Source: Phlebopus portentosus
Taxonomy: Eukaryota > Basidiomycota > Agaricomycetes > Boletales > Boletinellaceae
NCBI GenBank assembly: GCA_037892935.1
Contig: JAYXKI010000001.1
Span: 1,178,001-1,242,000 of the forward strand
Direction: 5' to 3'
Length of the DNA: 64,000 nt
Positions 57,641 through 64,000 of the stretch are shown here, piece after piece. Positions within the stretch are counted from its first letter, which is position 1, and each line of letters starts with the position of its first letter. The notes below the pieces were generated by a model that searched no databases, had not been told where the DNA came from, and saw nothing but the letters and a program-made list of their open reading frames with translations. The position numbers were made by a program, and so were the translations under genes.

Positions 57641-59582
57641 TCACCACATCGGTTTTTTGTGCGCTATCCCTGGTGTAGATACTTCCTGTTGGTCACCGAA
57701 TGGATCTGCGAACGGATCTTCTTGTGTCAGTGCCTGCCATGGGTTTGCGCGAACGTCATCATCATCATCAGAATTATTGGCGTAAGGTCTGGAAGACGAA
57801 GCACCGCGGGTCGCTCGTGATCCAGCAGCACGGCGGTTGTGCGTCTCTTCGTCTGAAGACTCGTAATCACTGAAGTCGGACAAAGAGCCACGTGCACCGA
57901 CGTCTTCGTCGTCTGATCCGTGCGCATCAGGACGCATAGGCGGGGGTAAATCCCTAAAACGAACAATCAGATTTCCTCGACTTAGAAGTCTTGAAGTAGT
58001 CATACCCTTGAGAGTTGATGCCACCAAAGCTCAAATCCTGCAAATCCGGATGAAGCCCAGCAGAGCTTGGAGGTGATTCGTACGAGCTGCGATTGCGGAA
58101 TCTCTCCCTGTTCCGCTCGACTTGTCGTGTTATCGCTGCTCGTTGTTCCTCCTGCAATCTGTTCAGTTCACCGGTGCCCTGAATTTTGACGGTTTCCATG
58201 TGTTGCTGCATCTCTTCCACGTCCTGGTCGGTCATGACTGGCTTTATCAACTGAAATGTGAGTAACAGATGGTCAATGCCATGTAACGTAAATAGAAATA
58301 GATCAGATCACCTTATCGTACATTTGCAAAGCAGCAATAATTCGTTCATTAGTTTCTAGTAACGTTCCGATTAGCTCCTCGTTTTCGACAAGCTAGAAAG
58401 AGTCTTAGTCAGGGTACGCATAAGTGGTCTGAATTATGACAGACCTGGATGTATCGAACAACTCGTTTTCGAGCTTGCTTTGCGATCTCAAGGCATTCTT
58501 GCACTTTCAGGTTGCTCTCGACGCTTTCTCGTTCAGGGTTCACGAGCTGTAATCAATCTCGTCGGTCAGCTTATAATAATCAATGTCATTTGACATACTG
58601 TTAGAGCGTTCACTAGATTGTTTGCTGCTTGAGACGTTTCGGCGATAGTTTGGAGAATCTGCGGTTTCTGTTTCTCAAAGTCGAAAGGGGGGCGATTCCG
58701 TCTTGAAGCACGCTGTCGAGCTTCTTCCTCCTTCCGGCGTTTCTCTTCCTTGGACTTCCGCTTCGCTTCTACCTTTGCTTCACGTTCCTCCCGCTTCCGC
58801 CTCTCGTAGTCCGTCTCGACAGGACTCACCACTGGTCTAGAAGGCGCTGCGTGCGGGACGGACTTGTAGAGGTTTGCGACAAGCGACATACGTGCATTGC
58901 CTTCAAACTGCCTATGCCATGACCCAAGAACGCCAATCAGCTTCCGCTTTACTTTAGGATCAGTCGTCGGATCCGTCACAAGATTCTTGACGGCATCGGT
59001 AAGCTGGCCATCTGCGAAAGTTGCTGCGGCGATAATCAGGACGATCAAGCGAATTATCTTAGGAAGAGATAGTACTTTGGAACCGCTCTCCACCGTTCTC
59101 GACACAAGCTTTCAGGAGCTGCCACCTAACATGAATTGCCAAAATAGAAGGCGCATAAAGAGAGACGCACGACTAGTGCCCGATATTGCCGATGTGGGTC
59201 TCCATGCTTGAGCTTCTTTCGGATAGCTCTTGAAGCTTCGGCAGGTCTTCAAAACGGTAAATCGAACTGAGGATGAATGGGAAATAGAAGTTACTTACCC
59301 AGTCGGTTGCAGGTTGATAGACTCCACCAGTTCGGGAATACTACAACATCATTGGTCACGTTTTGCCTTCAGATGAAGGAAAGCAGAATTCAAACCCATC
59401 AAATGCTTCATCTTCATAGTTGGTCGAAGTCAATATCTCTACGAGATCTGTGATAGAGGACTGGAAATCAGATGCATCGCGTTATCTCCAGGCAACTGAA
59501 GGTGCATCAATGAGCGGCATACGTGAGGTTTCTCGCGACCCAACACCGCCAGTGCTTGTTTGGTGAGACTTAGAGCAGTCAT
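57641..59582 (-). CDS. VHS-GAT domain protein (Lsb5-like endocytic/sorting adaptor)
   Basis: Exons (minus order): 59582-59523, 59460-59396, 59340-59299, 59246-59171, 59118-59076, 59023-58599, 58546-58445, 58392-58312, 58250-58006, 57953-57641; 1452 nt, 483 aa. The VHS part reads SSITDLVEILTSTNYEDEAF, ASRAIRKKLKHGDPHRQYRA, LLKACVENGGERFQTTFADG and PKVKRKLIGVLGSWHRQF. A Lys/Arg/Glu-rich helix follows. The GAT helical bundle is CLEIAKQARKRVVRYIQ, NEELIGTLLETNERIIAAL. The C-terminus is acidic (DSDDEDVG, NNSDDDDD) with DPFADPFGD, an NPF/DPF-type adaptor-binding tail. Yeast Lsb5 binds Las17, actin regulators and ubiquitin. Function is inferred from this. Confidence 0.88.
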
Positions 59583-59725
59583 GGTAAGAGGTGAAGATAC
59601 AGAGGGCAATGGAGATGGAGAAAGGATGAAATGAAGGAACGAACGCGAACACACGAGGATAAATGGGCAAGTTGTGAAATATTGATCGCGATGACGTCAG
59701 CTACAGATAATATAAAAGATTGTTG

Positions 59726-60957
59726 CTATTTTTTTCTCTCCAGTCTCCACCGATAGACCCGAGGCTTATATGCCTGCTCTTTCTTCGCAGCTAGCCTTTG
59801 AGATTTCTTAATCTTCATCGAGTCCAGTTCATCCTCGTTCAATTCATCACCGTCATCATCGCCTCCAACCTTCTCGACACCCCGCATCTTAAGATTGCCT
59901 CCCTTCCCCATCAGTGCTCGCTGCATTATCAGCTCTCGCTCAGCATATCGCAGCTGTGTATCACGGGTCAGACGAGCAGACAGCTCCTTGAGCAGGCGGG
60001 TCCGGTTTTTCTGCCAAGAAATTAGAATAAAGTGTCTCACGAGGACTCTGTTACTTACTTTGGCGGCTTCCCGCCTTTCCGAAGCCTCGGCTGGATCATC
60101 GACCTCCATAATATCTGAGCTCCTTTTCCTTCTTCTCTTGACATCCCTTGGCTCTTTCCAGCCTAGGTCCAATGACATGTCCCCTTCTTCTGCGTCAAGA
60201 TCGGGTCCAGTACTAGTCTCTTGTTTACCGGAGCCTGCTATTGGATTCGTATATTTTCGAGCTAGAAATCTAGCCATCAATAACATTCTGGATTTCCTCG
60301 CGGTCGGATCCGTACCCTCTTCTTCGTTCTCTACGAAGATAATATGTTTTGAGGAACGTTTTGAAGGCCGTTTTGACGATTTTGAAGCCTTAATGATACC
60401 GGCTTGTCTCAGAATATCAAGCTCTTGCTCATCAAGTTCATCTTCTTCATTGCCGCTTACAACATGCGGGGCGATGAGGTCAGCTAGCTCCGTGAGCTGG
60501 GCTTTGAGCTTCTCGATTTTCTGAAGAAACTGTCAATCGGATTGTCGACCAAGATAAACGTACTCGCCTTAAGTCCCACGCCGCGCATAGTCCGTATGTA
60601 GTTCTCGTCCTGTGTTTTTAGTATCTTGACGAAGTCTACAGGCAATGCTTCATTCCCTCTGTCCTGGATATGCATACCACCCTGAATAAAATCTGTTCAT
60701 CAGTTCCATGTGAAATGTGCATCTCACAAATCACGCACCTGGGTTCTCTGCCTATTCATCGAAAAGTAGAATTCATCCTTGTTCCTGTCTGCAGCTTTCT
60801 GCTGCAGTCTCTTGATTCGATCCTGTTTTGAATGGTAGTCTCTTGCACGAAGAACATAGTCCTTATGCTTCTCAAGGAGCCCAAGCCTGGCGCGGTGAGA
60901 AGGCTGCGAGCGCTCCTTATGAGAGCGTCGATGTAGCGCGTTGCGTAAGGACGACAT
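59726..60957 (-). CDS. utp11: U3 snoRNP / SSU processome protein Utp11
   Basis: Needed for early 18S rRNA processing in the nucleolus. Exons (minus order): 60957-60739, 60681-60568, 60520-60059, 60010-59726; 1080 nt, 359 aa. The N-terminus is highly conserved: [51 protein letters not shown], then [14 protein letters not shown] and [18 protein letters not shown]. The C-terminus is basic ([14 protein letters not shown]). The intron 60521-60567 begins with GC and not GT. The protein is about 100 residues longer than most Utp11 due to a Lys/Ser/Glu/Asp-rich middle insert (about residues 130-240). The last intron (48 nt) has no stop and keeps frame if retained. Confidence 0.93.
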
Positions 60958-61110
60958 TGATCTACCAAAACTCGAAGATGAGGAGGTTTGTCAGAGTTCA
61001 AGTTTGAGAAAATCGAGATGAATAGTTTATCCATCGGGTCACGTGCAGAGAGTTGTTCCACGCGAATTCAATAGCGCGTCGATAACGCGCATTCTTTGAT
61101 TCAGACCATC
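60958..61110. promoter_or_regulatory. Divergent promoter of utp11 and ureF
   Basis: About 150 bp between divergent start codons. It contains GCGCG motifs near 61072-61090. A shared promoter is inferred from geometry. Confidence 0.35.
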
Positions 61111-62061
61111 ATGGACGACGCGACTGAATCGTATATCATGCTACTTCTGGCAGATGGGAACCTTCCAACAGGGTCTTTCGTAGCATCCACCGGCTTTGAA
61201 TCTTATTTCAAGCATGGCTTCTTTGGGACATCCTTATCAAACTCCAATGAATCTGCAGCAGCGTCGTCTTCAGCGCGTATAAATCAGGCGGTCGTCAATT
61301 TCGTCGAGGACAGCTTAGGAACATATGCGCACAGCGCTCTTCCATTTGTTTCTGACGCGCATATAGCCGTCATGGAATATCACAACTCGGAAGACCGAGA
61401 TTATGATTCCACTTTGCTTCGATTGGGAGAACTAGATGATTTGTATCATTCCATGTCACTCAACGATGTCACTCGGAGAGCTTCAAAGGCGCAAGGCGTA
61501 GCGATTCTTACTCTGTTCTCTAAGGGACTCACGAAACCTCAACTAGTATCATCTGGACGCAACACTGGTTCATTAACTGTCAAAGAGGGGGACATCTACG
61601 TGCGACTCGTAGATGAATACAAGCTGAAGGTACGCAGAGAAGATGTTCACGGACATCTTCCCATCTGCTGGGGTATACTAACGGCAGCTTTGGGCTTGAG
61701 CTTAGGTATGCCTCCGATCAGATATTCTGTTATTCATATCTAATTGATACAAATTTACTCACCAGAGAGATCGCAATACCTTCATTTATTTCTCCAAGCT
61801 CGCTCGCTCCTCTCCGCGTCGATCCGTCTCAACAGATTGGGTCCATACGCCGCTCAGCAGATTCTTCTTCATGTCGTGAAGGGAATTGTTGAACGACAGA
61901 TGACAATTTGCCGGGACGTAAGATCCGGGTTGCAGCCCTTATCTGACGACGGACATGGAGAGGTTCTGGATAATCTGAAATGCGCTGCTTCAACTTGGCC
62001 ACTTGGAGAAATCCTTGCGGCAAGACATGATTTACAGCATTCCAGGATTTTCAACAGCTAG
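61111..62061 (+). CDS. ureF: Urease accessory protein UreF
   Basis: GTPase-activating/chaperone partner in nickel insertion into urease (with UreD and UreG). Exons: 61111-61705, 61766-62061; 891 nt, 296 aa. Family-like stretches are LLLADGNLPTGSFVASTGFE, VNFVEDSLGTYAHSALPF, SKAQGVAILTLF, HGHLPICWGILTAALGLSL and the C-terminal LGPYAAQQILL, ending HDLQHSRIFNS. The ATG at 61111 is chosen because it begins MDDATESYIMLLLADGN. The stop TAG is directly followed by GTAAGC, a good donor, so an intron in the 3' UTR is likely. The length is as for other fungal UreF proteins. Confidence 0.9.
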
Positions 62062-62543
62062 GTAAGCTTTTCGGATGACTCTCAGTTTTCTATGACTTTT
62101 TCAATTCTCAATTAGTTTTGCGCATCCTCAAGCTTGATGGAAAAGTGGGAAGGAACATCCCAAGACAAAGCCCCAAATGCTTCGGAATGGGATGATAACG
62201 ATCCTCACGGACACATAGCACCCTTTGGCGAAGATCGACGATCATGTCCGGCACTTGATGACGGGAAGGTTTCGTTCTTCAGCCAAGTGATATTCACGGA
62301 GACTTCTCTTTGATCGGAATAGATCGACGCGGATCAAGAAGAGAAGTCTTGTACGCAACGCACCCTTGGTACCGGTACCAGCATTAAGATTGTAACGCAC
62401 ACGGGTTATTCTGGCTCTTCTAAATGCCCTACGGCACTGAGAGAAGTGAGCTTCAGGAGAGCTATTTCTGATAGGAGCTGCAGTTCTACAAAAATGCATG
62501 TGGTCGATCGAGGATTCAGTGCACCAGGTGTGATCTTCTACAA
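62062..62543. other. 3' UTR and convergent intergenic region
   Basis: About 480 bp. The first 60 bp look like a 3'-UTR intron of ureF (GTAAGC ... TTAG). A minus-strand frame (62242-62613) overlaps the acetyltransferase 3' end and is rich in Arg/Cys/His without family resemblance; I do not accept it. Confidence 0.45.
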
Positions 62544-63122
62544 CTACTTCCCCCCGGATTTCGAAGGTCCTCCTCCAGGCAAGATCAGCTGCATGAACGT
62601 CACATCCTGCCACTCCCCAAACTTATACCCCACTTCCCTCATCGTACCCACGTCCACAAACCCAAACCTCTCATGGAACCGAATCGAGTCGACGTTACTC
62701 GCAGTGATCGCTCCAATGAGTGCATGGACATTCCCTTGATCGCGGGCAAATGATAGTAAGCGCTCCATGAGTGCCGTGCCAATTTTGCCACCGCGGATGG
62801 ACTTGTGCACGTAGATGGTGTTTTCTGCTGTGAAGCGGTAGCCTTCGCGAGGGCGGAAGGTGCTGTAGTATGCGAAGCCCAGTACACTCGGAGATGGAGA
62901 GTCTAAATCGGAAGGAACGGCTACGAAGATCGGGAACCCAGCGTTCTTTGTATCCCTCATCCATTTTCGGCGATCTTCCAAGTCAAACGGATCGTCTCGG
63001 AGAATCGCAGCGTTTGTCGCGACTTGTTCGTTCAGGATTTCGAGCATGCCCGGGAGGTCTGCTTCGTCGGCGTCTCGGATGGTGTATGCCGGAGTCGTGG
63101 CGATCGAGCTGCTATTCGTCAT
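62544..63122 (-). CDS. GNAT-family N-acetyltransferase (phosphinothricin-acetyltransferase-like)
   Basis: Intronless, 192 aa. GNAT motifs are in order: YTIRDADEADLPGMLEILNE (N-terminal helix), VLGFAYYSTFRPREGYRFTA, ENTIYVHKSIRGGKIGTALM with the acetyl-CoA-binding R/Q-x-x-G-x-G/A pattern (here RGGKIG), and ITASNVDSIRFHERFGFVDV, ending FGEWQDVTFMQL. The D-V-x-x-M/F-Q-L end is typical of the Pat/Bar-like subgroup, which acetylates small amines. Intronless genes of this type in fungi sometimes come from bacteria, but codon use does not stand out here by eye. The physiological substrate is unknown. Confidence 0.88.
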   Translation of the reverse strand: MTNSSSIATTPAYTIRDADEADLPGMLEILNEQVATNAAILRDDPFDLEDRRKWMRDTKNAGFPIFVAVPSDLDSPSPSVLGFAYYSTFRPREGYRFTAENTIYVHKSIRGGKIGTALMERLLSFARDQGNVHALIGAITASNVDSIRFHERFGFVDVGTMREVGYKFGEWQDVTFMQLILPGGGPSKSGGK

Positions 63123-63476
63123 GATGATGTGCTAGCAAACTCAACTTGTGTAGTAGCTAGTGTGCTATCGAGTACAGTAGATACGCTTGATTTATACCAG
63201 ATTGTAGGATCAGAATGACTCAATCTGATGGTATTAGCTGCCTTCGTCATAATGATGTGCTTATAGCCTCAATTTGTATAATAGACACGCCTGGTTTATA
63301 AACCGTAACGTAGATCTGAGGACAAGAATGACTCGTCTTCGTTATCTTTTTATCAACGCGCCCAGACTAATACACACAATGGACATACAATTATTTCATT
63401 ATTCGAATAATACATACACACAACAAAATCTATGTTAAAAAAAAAGACATCTGCATATAAAGAAAAGGAGAGAAAT
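63123..63476. other. Short intergenic region
   Basis: About 350 bp, AT-rich. Two imperfect copies of a segment with 'ATGATG-TG-TAGC--ACTCAA-TTGT' occur near 63121-63150 and 63250-63280, suggesting a small local duplication. No gene is seen. Confidence 0.4.
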
Positions 63477-64000
63477 TCACTTCGAAAACGCTCTCCAAAC
63501 GAGCCAAAGGACGAGACACCTGGGGAGCCACCTCAGCAATCTAACCGTCAGGGTATGTCCGCCGAGGAGGATATAACTCGGCGGGCCAGCGCGGCTCGTC
63601 ACCCGCTCGACGACCGTCTTCGCGAACGCGCTCGTCGGCATCGACCCCCTTCCCTGGCTCGTATACATCCTTTTATACATCTGCTGCAGGAACGACTTGT
63701 AGAGAGACGTTGGGGGGAGGTTGAAGATTTTGGCTTGGTTGTCTGCGAGGTTGGACTTGACGGACCCCGGTGCGATGAGGACGACGGAGATACCGAGAGG
63801 CTGGCATTCCATCTGTAGGACGGCGGTGAGGGAGTGCAGGGCGGCTTTTGAGGCGCAGTAGATCCCGTTCCATGGTGTTGGTCTGTGAGGTGTGAGGGGA
63901 AGAGGGAGAGTAAATATGAATGAGAAAAGGGGATACAGGGGTAGGTTGTGCGACGTACACTTCTCCGACGACCGAGCCGATGTTGACGATGATCCCCTTC
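63477..64000 (-). CDS. Short-chain dehydrogenase/reductase (partial, runs off the right edge)
   Basis: Exons in view: 64000-63959 (incomplete) and 63882-63477, joined in phase. The classical SDR active site is present: GIIVNIGSVVGEV (catalytic Ser) and YCASKAALHSL (Tyr-x-x-x-Lys). MECQPLGISVVLIAPGSVKS also fits. The N-terminal Rossmann half with the cofactor loop lies beyond the window. A hydrophobic, Arg-containing C-terminal helix (RLLRWLPRCLVLWLVWR) suggests membrane association, as in Ayr1/1-acyl-DHAP-reductase-like fungal SDRs. The exact substrate cannot be given from this part. Confidence 0.87.
   Translation of the reverse strand, partial: RGSSSTSARSSEKCTSHNLPLYPLFSFIFTLPLPLTPHRPTPWNGIYCASKAALHSLTAVLQMECQPLGISVVLIAPGSVKSNLADNQAKIFNLPPTSLYKSFLQQMYKRMYTSQGRGSMPTSAFAKTVVERVTSRAGPPSYILLGGHTLTVRLLRWLPRCLVLWLVWRAFSK

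Noticed and set aside
62242..62613. 123-codon minus-strand frame after the acetyltransferase
   Set aside because: Overlaps the acetyltransferase in another frame and has an unnatural Arg/His/Cys-rich composition.
1..64000. CRISPR arrays, operons, tRNA genes, rRNA genes or complete transposons
   Set aside because: No spaced repeats, no cloverleaf or B-box-like tRNA signature that I could recognise by eye, no rRNA sequence and no transposase/reverse transcriptase domain. tRNAscan and RepeatMasker would be decisive.

Overview
The window is nuclear DNA of a filamentous basidiomycete, most likely an Agaricomycete. The support for this is as follows: many short introns of about 50-60 nt with GT(R)NGT donors and short pyrimidine tracts; dense gene packing on both strands; families typical of mushroom-forming fungi (DUF6533 membrane proteins, a DUF6914-like remnant, serine-rich orphans); and core eukaryotic genes with basidiomycete-style architecture. 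There is no bacterial, plasmid, CRISPR or organellar signal, and I found no intact transposon.

Layout. 0-7 kb: the 3' end of an unknown gene, an EthD-like double-barrel protein and a 1147-aa serine-rich protein. 7-17 kb: a housekeeping/meiosis block with sla2/End4 (endocytic actin linker), divergent from surf1 (cytochrome oxidase assembly), then dmc1 (meiotic recombinase, 16 exons) and bdp1 (TFIIIB B''). 17.5-22.7 kb: two fungal proteins of unknown function, one with coiled-coil regions and a C-terminal membrane anchor. 22.9-24 kb: a patch holding two broken genes (DUF6914-like and an APH-kinase-like N-lobe). 24.5-30.3 kb: a secreted RNase T2, a DUF6533 membrane protein, RPB6 and CFD1. 31-40.6 kb: a serine-rich protein with an RNA-binding-like C-terminus, a 2.6-kb gene-free stretch and a 1337-aa RRM protein. 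41-48.4 kb: a lipase, a protein with a FAR1-like zinc domain, a GPI-anchored PLC-like phosphodiesterase and a dolichyl-diphosphatase (PAP2). 48.4-64 kb: a Cdc25/rhodanese-like protein, RFC4, mitochondrial seryl-tRNA synthetase, RanGAP, a myosin regulatory light chain, an Hst3/4-type sirtuin, an Lsb5-like VHS-GAT protein, UTP11, UreF, a GNAT acetyltransferase and an SDR cut by the window edge.

Most spliced models below were built by hand from donor/acceptor phase. For almost all of them the summed exon length is an exact multiple of three, which is strong internal support. Three conserved genes balance only if one small indel is assumed: +1 base in surf1, +1 base in RFC4, and removal of a perfect 16-bp tandem duplication in the coiled-coil/TM gene. 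RFC4 is essential, so base-level assembly error is the leading explanation there; real mutation or haplotype differences are possible elsewhere. I found no convincing new multi-gene system. The most useful leads are the frame-breaking indels, a start codon split by an intron (sla2), two GC-AG introns, 10- and 12-nt microexons, and a few unassigned proteins.
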